A stretch of DNA of 64,000 bases. Origin: Bordetella parapertussis. GTDB taxonomy: Bacteria > Pseudomonadota > Gammaproteobacteria > Burkholderiales > Burkholderiaceae_B. Shown one piece after another: positions 27,202 through 36,241 of the stretch. The DNA lies in contig CAMBFI010000012.1 in assembly GCA_945865935.1 (NCBI GenBank), positions 1 through 64,000 of the forward strand. The letters are read 5' to 3'. Position numbers and translations under genes: made by a program. Every line of letters begins with the position of its first letter. The stretch's first letter is position 1. A model generated the notes under the pieces. It ran no database searches, was not told the origin of the DNA, and saw only the letters and a list, made by a program, of their open reading frames with translations.

Positions 27202-28773
27202 TTACTTTAATAACTCTGCGGCAAGCTGATGCACATGAATAGGTTGTAGCGGCGGTCTACGTTCTGGTACAAGCTCGCCGTCGGTCTTAAGATGATCCGA
27301 GCGCCAATAAAAATAATCAGTATTCCCGTCAGGTAAGCCATACTGTTCATACACCTTGGCTAACACCGGTACATGATCCCCATACCAAAGAAGTTGCGTT
27401 GGCGTAGGATCAGTCCCACTTGGCTTGGAAAGTCTACTCAGCAAGCGCAAAATCATCTGATCGGCATTGGCTAAATGCCTAAGGTATATCGCAAGTTCTA
27501 GACTGTTTTTTGGCAAAGGCTCGCTCAACCACTTTCGCTCTTCCATCTCTGTGATGTGCTCAAGATGTAAGGGCCCATGATTTTCCATCGTAATGGCAAA
27601 TATAAATAGCGGCTGCTCATGCCTCCTTGTCAACGTCTCAAGGATTTTGTCGGTTAGCGCTTGATCGCTCACATACGGCCCTTGCCTTGGATCCTGCTGT
27701 TGCAAGGGTTGAGCAAAGCTTTCTAAATCAATAAATTCATCAACACCAAGTAAAGCAAAAATTTTATCGCGCTGATAAAAACTTTTTGGATAAGGGTGAA
27801 TACAAACTGTTCGGTACCCTCTTTTTTTAAACTCGCGCGCAATCGACGGTAACTCAGACGACACTAGACGACGGTAGGGGTTGAACTGATCGATCCCCAA
27901 CTGAGTTGAGTCGATACCGGTTAAAAAAGAAAACTCTGTTCGCACGGTGTTCGCTCCCCAAGCCGGCACTTTGAGGGTTCCAAAGCTCACTGACGCACGG
28001 CACGCTTGATCAAAGCTAGATAGGACGCTCGGTTTGATCAGGCTAAACGCACGCCTTGGATCAAAAAACGATTCACTTTGCACGACAATCGTGTCGTACC
28101 TTTTTCGTACGTCGCTTGCGAAAGAAACCGAGCTCAGAGTCGAATGCTTGATAAGGTCAGCTAAGGTAGTCGCGTTGCGCTCTGCCCACGCGTAGTGCCA
28201 ACATAGCGCGACGAGTCCTCTCTGTTTGAAGTCATCGTTTGGTTGAAATCTTAAAGTTATTTCGTACTGATGCCCAACAAAAAGTACGGCTATTGCAAAG
28301 AGAAAAACAACCAACCCGGCCAGCTTGACTTCTTGAAGGGGTACAGACTGCGATAACGCATATTCGAGCGACAGGCCGATCCATAGCGCTAACCCGACAG
28401 CAGCAAGGCAAACAACGATTTTCAGTAACCCAAAAAATGGCAGGTATAGCCTCGGGTGCTTGAGGGTATCGACAAAATAATCAAAGTCTTGATAAATAAA
28501 GGGCTCACGCAACGCGTTAAACTTTGCGTGATTGATTAAGACGAGTACGTAAAAAATCGTGTTGGTCAGACACACGGCCAGCCAAGGCCTACCGAACTGA
28601 ATAAACTCAAACAAATACAGCAACAGCCAAGACGCACTGTGAATCATAAAATCTGCAGGGCTACGTTGCCAGGGTGGCCGAGGGCGCGGCAGATGGACTT
28701 GCTCCAGCACAAAAGACAATGCGAGCCCGATCAACAGCGGGGCCATCAGCGCTTTCAGTGCGTCAATTGGCAC
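27202..28773 (-). CDS. Membrane-bound LtaS/MdoB-like (sulfatase-fold) protein of the rkp module
   Basis: 523 residues with about five membrane segments in the first 180, then an extracytoplasmic sulfatase-fold domain. YDTIVVQSESFF (Glu234) and the candidate nucleophile Thr275 in WGANTVRTEFSFLTG correspond to the metal and Thr sites of LtaS/MdoB/OpgB phosphoglycerol or phosphoethanolamine transferases; AITMENHGPLH and WYGDHVPVL (Asp466, His467) complete the site. A phospho-headgroup transfer to the lipid or glycan is plausible but inferred. The start is GTG 28773 and overlaps the dehydrogenase gene by 11 bp. It takes the place expected for RkpI, a membrane protein of the rhizobial set; I cannot confirm homology. 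Confidence 0.75.
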   Translation of the reverse strand: MPIDALKALMAPLLIGLALSFVLEQVHLPRPRPPWQRSPADFMIHSASWLLLYLFEFIQFGRPWLAVCLTNTIFYVLVLINHAKFNALREPFIYQDFDYFVDTLKHPRLYLPFFGLLKIVVCLAAVGLALWIGLSLEYALSQSVPLQEVKLAGLVVFLFAIAVLFVGHQYEITLRFQPNDDFKQRGLVALCWHYAWAERNATTLADLIKHSTLSSVSFASDVRKRYDTIVVQSESFFDPRRAFSLIKPSVLSSFDQACRASVSFGTLKVPAWGANTVRTEFSFLTGIDSTQLGIDQFNPYRRLVSSELPSIAREFKKRGYRTVCIHPYPKSFYQRDKIFALLGVDEFIDLESFAQPLQQQDPRQGPYVSDQALTDKILETLTRRHEQPLFIFAITMENHGPLHLEHITEMEERKWLSEPLPKNSLELAIYLRHLANADQMILRLLSRLSKPSGTDPTPTQLLWYGDHVPVLAKVYEQYGLPDGNTDYFYWRSDHLKTDGELVPERRPPLQPIHVHQLAAELLK

Positions 28774-29539
28774 GGTACCCCAGTAGGCTAAGGATTTTGA
28801 CCGATACGCTTGGAGGCAATACCGCTAAAAACCAACAGCCAATATTTAACGGAAACGGAAAAGAAATGCGCGCGTGATGCAGTGCGAGGCGTCGCTTAAT
28901 GAGCTTGGCGGCCCGCTCGGGCGTCCAGAGAAAAGGCTTGGGTCCAGGCATAGCTCGGCACATCGCTGAATCCACATAACCCGGCATCACAACGGCCACG
29001 TGAACACCATAGGGCGCTAGCCAACCATGTAAGGCCTCGCCATAGGCTTTCACGCCCGCTTTGCTGGCGCTATAAGCGGGCGTAACTGGCAAGCCAAAAA
29101 AACCTGCGAGCGAACTCATCAGTGCAATCTGACCATGACCGCGCGCCTTCATCGCGCGCGCTGCCACGTGCGCCAACGCCATGGTTGCACGCAGGTTTAC
29201 ATCCAAAAGTCGCTCTGTGTCCGCCCACTCTTCGCCCGCGCCGTCTGGCCCAATATTAATGTTCACGCCCTGATTCACAATCAAGAGATCCAGGGGATAC
29301 TGGTCGTCAATATCCTGCGCCCACGCCTGCACTTGAGGAGTATCGGTCAAATCAAACAGCCCGAGCACCACCATCGCACCCTTCTGCTCACAATCGTCAG
29401 CCACCGCAGAGAGTGTGTTTTCGTCACGACCGTGCAAAATCAGCCTGACGTCGGGTGCGGCATAAGCACGCGCAAGTGCCGCGCCGATACTCCCAGACGC
29501 ACCTGTAATCATCACTGTCCGCAAAGTTCGTTGATTCAT
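28763..29539 (-). CDS. rkpH: Short-chain dehydrogenase/reductase (RkpH-like)
   Basis: 258 residues. TGASGSIGAALARAY is the NAD(P)-binding loop, VNQGVN replaces the usual NAG, and MSSLAG with YSASKAGVKAYGE supplies catalytic Ser, Tyr and Lys. The C-terminal tail (about 225-258) is hydrophobic and may bind the membrane, as in 3-ketosphinganine reductases. In this module it most likely reduces the 3-keto group of the oxoamine synthase product to an amino alcohol. The gene is 4 bp downstream of the KpsS-like gene and overlaps the next one, so the three are one operon. Confidence 0.82.
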   Translation of the reverse strand: MNQRTLRTVMITGASGSIGAALARAYAAPDVRLILHGRDENTLSAVADDCEQKGAMVVLGLFDLTDTPQVQAWAQDIDDQYPLDLLIVNQGVNINIGPDGAGEEWADTERLLDVNLRATMALAHVAARAMKARGHGQIALMSSLAGFFGLPVTPAYSASKAGVKAYGEALHGWLAPYGVHVAVVMPGYVDSAMCRAMPGPKPFLWTPERAAKLIKRRLALHHARISFPFPLNIGCWFLAVLPPSVSVKILSLLGYRAN

Positions 29540-29543
29540 AGGC

Positions 29544-30794
29544 TCATATTGAAATCTGCTGCATCAGACACTCTAAGGGGGACTGCTCCGCAACCAATAT
29601 CTTAGCGCTGGCATTTGCGGCAAGCTCGATCCCCCGCGGGCAATAAAACCCGCCGTTTACCTGTGTGGTGCTTATGACCACAGCTTTGAATAGCGCAAAG
29701 AGTTCAGGCTCAGGCTTAGGTAGTTGTTGCCAAAACGCATCGAGCGCGCACTGTGCCGTTAAGCCTTGAAAATCATATATGGCGGGCGCCAAACAGAGTG
29801 TGGGGCAACCATGCTCAAGAGCCACGTTGCCCACAGTACTGTTTAAAGTGATCGTACCCAAAGCATTTTTCAACAAAGCGGCAAGATCGCCTGTTTCAAA
29901 GTACTCGATCCGCCCCGATACGCCATACCGACTAGCAAGCTGTTCGCTTAACAGTTGATAATTAACTTGATCAAAATCAAGGGGATGATTTTTGATGGCT
30001 AGACGCGTATTCGCAGGCGCATACTGAGAAAAAGAGTCGATGACGCGTTCAAGCACCGCTTGCATGGTGTTCAATTCGGGTTGATCCCGTACTTGAAAGT
30101 CACTATTGAGCTGCAACGGCAAAAAATAGAAACCTCCAGATCGCTTCAAAAGATCGTGAAGCCTTAAGCGTTCTTGGTGTGCATGAAATTTATTTTTAAC
30201 ATTACGTACAACAAACCCAGAGTATTCGACCGGCGCAAGCACAGCAGCATGTGTATGGTATCGAGGAAAGACCAGCGGATTTAGCCCAGAGGCCAAATGG
30301 TAGGCTACGTCGTGAGCCGCACGTCGCCAAAAAGGCGACTGAAAAGTGCTGAGCTCGGTCTGTCCCACCTGCGACGCTAACAGCTTGTGGCCGGCAGCCC
30401 GAAGCCACGTCACGTCACGCGGTAGTTGTGAACGACTATTCACCCCTTCGCGCTCAAGTGTCACCAAGTATGGTCGAAAATACCCTTCTTCAAAGACATG
30501 ATTACGGACTCCATGCCTGCGGGCTGTATGCACGGCGTGACGATGCACAGGTCGTCGGTCACCAAACAGTACTTGATCGGTAATACCTTCGCTCAGATAC
30601 ATTTGCTCAAGATACCCTGCAAGCTCTGACTCCATCTGCCGAAACCAGACAGACTGATCAGGCGCCCAGTACGCCACGTCACCCATGTTGAAACTGATCT
30701 TTGTGACACGATGCCCGGCAGCACGTAATCGTTTTGCAAGGCGCTTAAAAAATGGCGAACTCACACCCTGCAAAAATAGAAAATGTCGTTTCAC
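29544..30794 (-). CDS. rkpJ: KpsS-like capsule polysaccharide transferase (RkpJ-like)
   Basis: 416 residues of the Capsule_synth family. FLFLQGVSSPFFKRLAKRL at the N-terminus, VLFGDRRPVHRHAV near residue 97 and FEEGYFRPYLVTLE near 121 are KpsS/LipB-type motifs; RLAIKNHPLDF and LNSTVGNVALEHGCP near the C-terminus fit the CMP-Kdo side. In E. coli KpsS adds the first beta-Kdo to lyso-phosphatidylglycerol. Here, next to lipid-building genes, the acceptor may be the polyketide-derived lipid. It is the first gene of the minus-strand rkp operon. KpsC, its usual partner, is not in the window. Confidence 0.85.
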   Translation of the reverse strand: MKRHFLFLQGVSSPFFKRLAKRLRAAGHRVTKISFNMGDVAYWAPDQSVWFRQMESELAGYLEQMYLSEGITDQVLFGDRRPVHRHAVHTARRHGVRNHVFEEGYFRPYLVTLEREGVNSRSQLPRDVTWLRAAGHKLLASQVGQTELSTFQSPFWRRAAHDVAYHLASGLNPLVFPRYHTHAAVLAPVEYSGFVVRNVKNKFHAHQERLRLHDLLKRSGGFYFLPLQLNSDFQVRDQPELNTMQAVLERVIDSFSQYAPANTRLAIKNHPLDFDQVNYQLLSEQLASRYGVSGRIEYFETGDLAALLKNALGTITLNSTVGNVALEHGCPTLCLAPAIYDFQGLTAQCALDAFWQQLPKPEPELFALFKAVVISTTQVNGGFYCPRGIELAANASAKILVAEQSPLECLMQQISI

Positions 30795-31001
30795 GAAGTC
30801 TTCAAAAAGTTAACTGGCGAGATTCTCGTTTAGGGCTTCGCACGCTTGCATGATCTCAGACACTTGAAGTTGAACCACCTTAGGGAGAGCGCTTACGCAG
30901 CTCGTCTAGCGCAGCAAAAGAGCCATGAATCGCTTATCGTTTCTCATCAAGTTGATATTAACAAATATTGCTTAGCGTACGTCACTAAACCTAACGCATA
31001 A

Positions 31002-31592
31002 CTAAACAGCCAATACACCACTTGCCCCGAGCACCGCTCCGATCCCAAGCAACCAAAACATATTGATCTTAGTGCGCCACACAATCAGCGTCACCGCAGC
31101 CGTCAAGACCCACAGCGGCCAGTCGTGTACACCCTCCGTATTGGCCGTCGCAAGCAACCAGCCTGAGGCGACCATTAACGCGGTCACGATAGGCCCCATC
31201 CCCTGCTTAAAGGCCCGTACAGCGCGTAAATCTCTGTTGCGATGCACCCAACTCGCCGTCACAAAGATGAGGGCCGAGCTCGGCACCAGAATCCCGATCA
31301 TGCTGAGCGTCGCCGCAAAGAGTGCCGGGCCAAAGCCGCCCGCATTCAACCCGATATTCCAACCAATTAAAGCTACGAACAGCACATTTGGGCCTGGCGC
31401 ACCTTGTGCAATCACCACCGAGGCACTGAACTGGGCATCCGTCAGCCATTGCTCTTGCGTCACCAGGTGATGATGGATTTCAGGCAACATGACCAGTGGC
31501 CCACCGACCGACGTCAAGGAAAACTGCAAGAAATAGCTAAGCAGGTCGAACCAGTCTGACCATTGCATCACGATGCTGAGGGGCGTATTCAT
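31002..31592 (-). CDS. Chromate transporter (CHR family), short-chain subunit
   Basis: About 196 residues, one half of a two-gene chromate ion transporter. The N-terminal SVGGPLVMLPEIHHHLV and QGAPGPNVLFVALIGW carry the conserved GG and PxPN-type motifs; about five or six membrane segments follow. It lies directly behind the other half, within about 10 bp, so both probably form a heterodimer that exports chromate or a related anion. ATG 31592 is preferred over GTG 31601. Confidence 0.85.
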   Translation of the reverse strand: MNTPLSIVMQWSDWFDLLSYFLQFSLTSVGGPLVMLPEIHHHLVTQEQWLTDAQFSASVVIAQGAPGPNVLFVALIGWNIGLNAGGFGPALFAATLSMIGILVPSSALIFVTASWVHRNRDLRAVRAFKQGMGPIVTALMVASGWLLATANTEGVHDWPLWVLTAAVTLIVWRTKINMFWLLGIGAVLGASGVLAV

Positions 31593-31602
31593 GGCTTGCA
31601 CT

Positions 31603-32190
31603 TCATTGCTTGTCCTTCAGTGCCGCATCTTTAATCTTCAGATACGCAATGACACAAGCAATGCCACCCAGCCCGAATAAGATATAGGTCATGCGCCATT
31701 GAAATAGTGCTGTGCCTACAAAACTGGCCACACCCAAGATTATGCAGAGCACTGGACCAAGCACATTGCTTTTCAAAGCCGACAACAGCTTAATGCCTGT
31801 CGCAGTGATTAAGCCTGCGGCCACAGCGCCCATGCCACGTAAGGCTGCGATGACCTCGGGATGATGTCCAAAAAATGTATAGGCAACCGCCAGTAACAGC
31901 ACAATCACCGACGGCATGGCAAACATACCCACCACGGCTGCCACCGCACCACGCCAGCCAAAGTAGCGTGAACCAACAATCACGGCGATGTTCAACGCAG
32001 GAGGCCCCGGCATCGTACGCGCCACAGCCCACTCTTCAATAAACTCTGCGCGTGTCAGCCACTTTTTCTTTTCAACCATCTCACGTTCAATAAACGCAAG
32101 CACACCACCAAAGCCCTGAAGGGCCAAGAGGCTAAAAGTAACAAATACCTCACGTATCGACTGCGGGCGAGGCCTTTCCAACGAAGTCAT
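31603..32190 (-). CDS. Chromate transporter (CHR family), short-chain subunit
   Basis: 195 residues, the first of the tandem half-size CHR proteins. LLALQGFGGVLAFIEREMV and ARTMPGPPALNIAVIVG are the conserved family motifs; several membrane segments follow and the tail is basic and cytoplasmic. Its stop is next to the start of the second half. Short-chain CHR proteins normally work as such pairs. Nothing nearby points to chromate specifically. Confidence 0.85.
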   Translation of the reverse strand: MTSLERPRPQSIREVFVTFSLLALQGFGGVLAFIEREMVEKKKWLTRAEFIEEWAVARTMPGPPALNIAVIVGSRYFGWRGAVAAVVGMFAMPSVIVLLLAVAYTFFGHHPEVIAALRGMGAVAAGLITATGIKLLSALKSNVLGPVLCIILGVASFVGTALFQWRMTYILFGLGGIACVIAYLKIKDAALKDKQ

Positions 32191-32209
32191 GCTGCTCTGC
32201 TTCCAACGA

Positions 32210-33457
32210 TTAGTTACGTAAGGCCTTCAACAAACGCTGCCCAGCTCTTCCATCAGCCGGCATGCCGACTTTAGCCTGAAAATCACTAATCGCTTTGCGC
32301 GATAGCGCTCCAATCAACCCGTCGACCTCACCGATGTCATAGCCTCGTTTAATCAAAAGCTGCTGAATCTCGCGACGCTCGGCACGACTTGTCCCCGCAT
32401 CGTCCGTTGGCCAAGGGGTCTTGAACACACCCCCGCCCGCAATACGGTCTGCCAAATGCGCGATTGACAAGCCATACGACTCAGCCGCGTTATAGCTGTA
32501 AATCGCATCGAAGTTACGGAAGACCAAAAACGCGGGGCCTTTCGGCCCAGAGGGCAACAGCAAGGCCGCTTGTGTTGTATCCGTCACCCCAGCAGACTTC
32601 GCGCGTGCAGGCTCAATCGGCTTGATGCCCGCAGCAGTCCATTGCGACAAAGGCTGCTTGGTGCGTCGACCAGAGGGGCCCGCGTAGTCCGCAGGCAGCT
32701 TGACCTCATAGCCCCAGGCCTGTCCTTTGACCCAACCTGCCTTCTGCAGAAAATTCGCTGTGGAACCCAGCGCATCAGGCACAGAGTTCACGATGTCGCG
32801 CTTACCATCCCCATCAAAATCTACGGCTAAACGCTGATAGGTTGTCGGCATAAACTGGGTTTGACCAAACGCCCCCGCCCACGAACCCACTAGGGCCTCG
32901 GATGCAATATCGCCACTCTGCAAGATACGCAGCGTGGCGAGGAGTTCGCCCTTAAAAAAGGCTTGCCGCTTGTTTGCACACACGAGCGTGACAAGCGAGC
33001 GGATAATCTCTCGCTTGCCTTGTATCCGACCGTAATTGGATTCAACCCCCCACACCGCAACAATCACGCGCGCATCCACGCCATACTGTTGCTCGGCCTG
33101 CTGCAACACCTCAGACCATTTCTTCTGCATCGCGCGACCATCGTCGACCCGCTCTTGATCGACCAACCCCGCCACATAGTCCCAAATCGCAATCCGAAAC
33201 TCCGGCTGAAAATCAAAGGCCTTCAACACATCCGGATCGGACTCGACACCTTTGGTGGCGGTATCGAAGGTTTTTGCGGTGATGCCTTGCGCGAGCACCT
33301 CCTTGCGTAAGCCTGCGACACAGGCGTCTACATTCTGCGCGTGGCTCAGGCCAGACCATAGACCCAACATACCCAACAGTCCTGCAGCGAAAGATTTAGA
33401 AAAAAAGATTTGCATGGGTGCTAACGCGGTCTGCCTCATCAAATTTCGTCTCTTCAT
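32210..33457 (-). CDS. Lytic murein transglycosylase (MltB type) with peptidoglycan-binding domain
   Basis: 415 residues. A signal peptide ends near LSHAQNVDA. The catalytic domain (about 40-330) carries the active-site Glu in VWGVESNYGRIQG, plus GSWAGAFGQTQFMPTTY and FDGDGKRDI, all typical of the MltB family. The C-terminal 60 residues (IQQLLIKRGYDIGEVDGLIG) form a PG_binding_1 domain. It cleaves the glycan strand of murein in the periplasm. Its ATG overlaps the stop of the upstream PrpD gene (TAATG), an unexpected coupling of unrelated functions. Met7 is an alternative start. Confidence 0.88.
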   Translation of the reverse strand: MKRRNLMRQTALAPMQIFFSKSFAAGLLGMLGLWSGLSHAQNVDACVAGLRKEVLAQGITAKTFDTATKGVESDPDVLKAFDFQPEFRIAIWDYVAGLVDQERVDDGRAMQKKWSEVLQQAEQQYGVDARVIVAVWGVESNYGRIQGKREIIRSLVTLVCANKRQAFFKGELLATLRILQSGDIASEALVGSWAGAFGQTQFMPTTYQRLAVDFDGDGKRDIVNSVPDALGSTANFLQKAGWVKGQAWGYEVKLPADYAGPSGRRTKQPLSQWTAAGIKPIEPARAKSAGVTDTTQAALLLPSGPKGPAFLVFRNFDAIYSYNAAESYGLSIAHLADRIAGGGVFKTPWPTDDAGTSRAERREIQQLLIKRGYDIGEVDGLIGALSRKAISDFQAKVGMPADGRAGQRLLKALRN

Positions 33458-34836
33458 TATCCGAGACGCATGTTGGCCATCAACGCTGTGACGTCTGAGG
33501 CTGAATGCTTTTCAAGCGAGAGCAAAACTTGCAACAGCTGCTCCACAACAGCGGGATCCTGTCCCTCGGCGTTGTGACGATACTTCGCGATGATGTCCTC
33601 GTCCGACGCTGGATTCTCTGGCTCGCCTTTCGCAAGCGGCACATCCACGTTATAGGTGGCACCTTTTGTTGTCTTCAACACGATCGAGGCACCGCGGCTA
33701 GCCGGATATGCCTTTGCCCATTTGTCGTCGAGCGTGGCATTGATACGGTTTGCTAAGCCTTGAATCTCTGTGTTGGCCACAACCGCTTGCACGTAGCGAT
33801 CTTCACCCACATCACCGTAATACGCAGCCATTGCCACCGAATAGGCCAAACTGAATTTTGCACCCTCGGCGGAATCGGGGATTTCTCTTGCACCACAAAA
33901 GCTAATCGCAACGGGGTAGGTTGCGATATCAACCGACTCAATATCTGCGAACTTAAGCTGATGCTTGCGCATGATTTCTTGCACGCCATCGACCGTAGGA
34001 TGCACGTGACGACAGGCGGCATGTAGCTTGATGTACTGATCATGCAAATAGAAATGAGACCCGAGCCCTTCAAACAAGGCATCAAGTTTGACCTCGTCGG
34101 CCATCGCCTTAAACAATCCCTTCTGCCCTTCGAGTGCCGTGACGGGTCCGTTCGCGCCGCGCTTGGCTAAGTCTACCGACAGCACGCCCGCCATCGCCGC
34201 TTTACCTGGATGCAAGGGCTTGACCATCGCGCCTTCCGTCAAGATCTGCAACAAGCCTGCGCCTTGCAGGGCAGCGATCGACATCGCACTCGCCATCTGC
34301 TCTTTATTCAAGCCGCCGAGCACACCACAGGCGGCCGCAGCGCCCAACACACCCAAGGTACCCGTCGTATGAAAGCCGCGACTCAAGTGCGAAGGATTCA
34401 TCGCCTTGGAAATACGGTTCACGATCTCATAACCCATAATGACCGATAACAAGAGTGACTGGCCACTCGCTTTGTTGGCTTCCGCATAGGCTAAAGCAGC
34501 CGGGATGACAGCCACCCCCGCATGCACGCCGCCAAAACGATAACCATCATCCATGTCGAGCGCATGTCCACTCACGCCGTTGCCGAGTGCGGCATGTAAG
34601 GCGGGGACTTTAGCCGTCGAACCAAACAGAGTCGCCTCAGGCTTACCCTGCAGATCGGCTAGATAGTCGATCATCATTTTCGGAAAGTCCATTTTTAAAC
34701 CGGCGATCGCGACACCGACTAAATCGATCATCAAGAGCTTGGACTTATGCACGACCTCAGGAGGAATCTGCTCAAATTTACCTGCGCAGAAATAGTCTGC
34801 GAATGTCTGCAAAATAGTTTGTTCTTTGGTCGTCAT
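33457..34836 (-). CDS. MmgE/PrpD family protein
   Basis: 459 residues, the usual length of the family that includes 2-methylcitrate dehydratase and iminodisuccinate epimerase. GNGVSGHALDMDDGYRFGGVHAG near residue 89 is the family signature, and FHTTGTLGVLGAAAACG and LHAACRHVHPTVDG follow in order. The substrate cannot be told. There are no propionate genes nearby, so the methylcitrate cycle is unlikely. It follows a Bug binding-protein gene on the same strand (57 bp), suggesting uptake and breakdown of an organic acid. Confidence 0.85.
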   Translation of the reverse strand: MTTKEQTILQTFADYFCAGKFEQIPPEVVHKSKLLMIDLVGVAIAGLKMDFPKMMIDYLADLQGKPEATLFGSTAKVPALHAALGNGVSGHALDMDDGYRFGGVHAGVAVIPAALAYAEANKASGQSLLLSVIMGYEIVNRISKAMNPSHLSRGFHTTGTLGVLGAAAACGVLGGLNKEQMASAMSIAALQGAGLLQILTEGAMVKPLHPGKAAMAGVLSVDLAKRGANGPVTALEGQKGLFKAMADEVKLDALFEGLGSHFYLHDQYIKLHAACRHVHPTVDGVQEIMRKHQLKFADIESVDIATYPVAISFCGAREIPDSAEGAKFSLAYSVAMAAYYGDVGEDRYVQAVVANTEIQGLANRINATLDDKWAKAYPASRGASIVLKTTKGATYNVDVPLAKGEPENPASDEDIIAKYRHNAEGQDPAVVEQLLQVLLSLEKHSASDVTALMANMRLG

Positions 34837-34893
34837 GACAAGGCTTCCGAGAGTCAGTTAGGCAAGAGAGTAAAGAGAATTAACGATACAAAA

Positions 34894-35883
34894 TTAGTTA
34901 TTTGCTTGAATATTGGCGTCACGCGCCACTTTGCGCCATTTTTCAACTTCGGCTTTGACATACGCCGCTGTTTGCGCAGGGCTGTAGGGCATGGGTTCAG
35001 CGCCCTCCTTGGCAAACAATTCCTGCATATCTGCGTCTTGGCTGACGTCACGAATGGCTTGATTCAAACGATTGACGATCGCGTCAGATGTTTTGGCGGG
35101 CGCAAACACCACCCACCACACATCCACTTCATACCCTGGCATTAACTGCGCTGCAGGAGGAACATCCGGCAAGAATTTTGACTTCTCTAAGGACGTAACA
35201 GCAATGGGCCTGACCTGTCCGGATTTGATCTGACCCCCGACAGACGCCAGGGTGGTAATCATGTAGTCAATATTCCCACCAATCATATTGATGAGTGATG
35301 CAGCAATCCCTTGATAAGGAACATGCAACGCTTGCGTGCCCGAGATCGCCTTGAGGTATTCAACACTAAGCTGACCTATCGAGCCAATCCCAGCAGAGCT
35401 GTAATTCACTTTATTATTTTTATCTTTGGTTGCGTCGAGCAATTGCTGCAAATTCATGTACGGTGTTTTGCTTCCGACAATCAACACCATCGCACCCTTT
35501 GCAACCAAGGCAACCGGCTTGAAGGACGTCACCGGATCAAAAGGCAAGTTAGGGCGAACTGCAGCATTGGTCGCGATTGAGGTCGAGATCAACAAAAGGG
35601 TCGAGCCATCGGGCTCCGACTTTGAGACCATATCCGAGCCAATGCTTCCTCCGGCCCCTGCCTTGTTTTCAACGACCATCGTCACACCAAGTTTGGTGGA
35701 CAGCTTTAGCGCTAAGGCACGCGCGTAGACATCGTTACTGCCGCCCGGCGCAAAGGGGACGATCAGCTTAATCACTTTGGGCAGCGGCGGCTCTTGGGCG
35801 AGCGCTGGCAGCGAAATCATCGAGGCCCCAACGATCAGGCCTTGGATCAGCCGAGCGTAAATCGGTTGCATCAATCGTCTCAT
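34894..35883 (-). CDS. Bug/TctC-family periplasmic solute-binding protein
   Basis: 329 residues. A signal peptide (LIVGASMISLPALAQ) is followed by KVIKLIVPFAPGGSNDVYAR, MVVENKAGAGGSIGSD and HVPYQGIAASLINMIGG, which are the core Bug motifs. It binds a carboxylate in the periplasm. No TctA/TctB partner lies nearby. The start is supported by GGAGAC six bases before ATG 35883. A LysR remnant lies divergently upstream, so its regulator may have been lost. Confidence 0.9.
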   Translation of the reverse strand: MRRLMQPIYARLIQGLIVGASMISLPALAQEPPLPKVIKLIVPFAPGGSNDVYARALALKLSTKLGVTMVVENKAGAGGSIGSDMVSKSEPDGSTLLLISTSIATNAAVRPNLPFDPVTSFKPVALVAKGAMVLIVGSKTPYMNLQQLLDATKDKNNKVNYSSAGIGSIGQLSVEYLKAISGTQALHVPYQGIAASLINMIGGNIDYMITTLASVGGQIKSGQVRPIAVTSLEKSKFLPDVPPAAQLMPGYEVDVWWVVFAPAKTSDAIVNRLNQAIRDVSQDADMQELFAKEGAEPMPYSPAQTAAYVKAEVEKWRKVARDANIQANN

Positions 35884-36241
35884 TATTGTCTCCGCATTCT
35901 GTTTGGCAGCCAGACTGGCCGCAACAACATGTTGACTTGAGTTTATTCCTTTTCCGCACCTACTATAAAGAGATATGCTTGGGGATATCGCAACGCCCTA
36001 CCTGAAAGCACTAGCCGACAAGATCTCTGCCACTTGTAAAGTTGAGCTTAGAGATACGCCCCAAACTCTATGTATTCCTCCGGCCTTACACAACAAGTCG
36101 TAAAATTGCCTACAAACAAGTATGTCGTGGTCAACGCCACCCACGCCACCGCCCCCGAGGTCGCTTCGGCTCAGGTGGTGGAGTGGATTAAAGAAGTGCT
36201 TCGCTAAATTCGCTAAGCGATACGAATTTTTTTTAGAGAAT
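35884..36241. other. Intergenic region with a regulator remnant
   Basis: About 360 bp upstream of the Bug gene. The right part (36070-36207) is the tail of a LysR-type regulator, described separately. The left part should hold the Bug promoter; I see no clear -35/-10 pair. Confidence 0.5.
36070..36207 (+). pseudogene. C-terminal remnant of a LysR-type regulator
   Basis: A 45-codon open frame. SSGLTQQVVKLP, then YVVVNATHATAPEVA and VVEWIKEVLR before the stop, match the end of LysR effector-binding domains, where a last strand is followed by a helix with a conserved Trp. The DNA-binding domain is absent and the upstream frame is broken. It lies divergent to a Bug gene, the usual place for its regulator. 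Confidence 0.55.

Noticed and set aside
33457-34836. 2-methylcitrate dehydratase (prpD) of the methylcitrate cycle
   Set aside because: No prpB, prpC or acn genes nearby; the family covers several other reactions.
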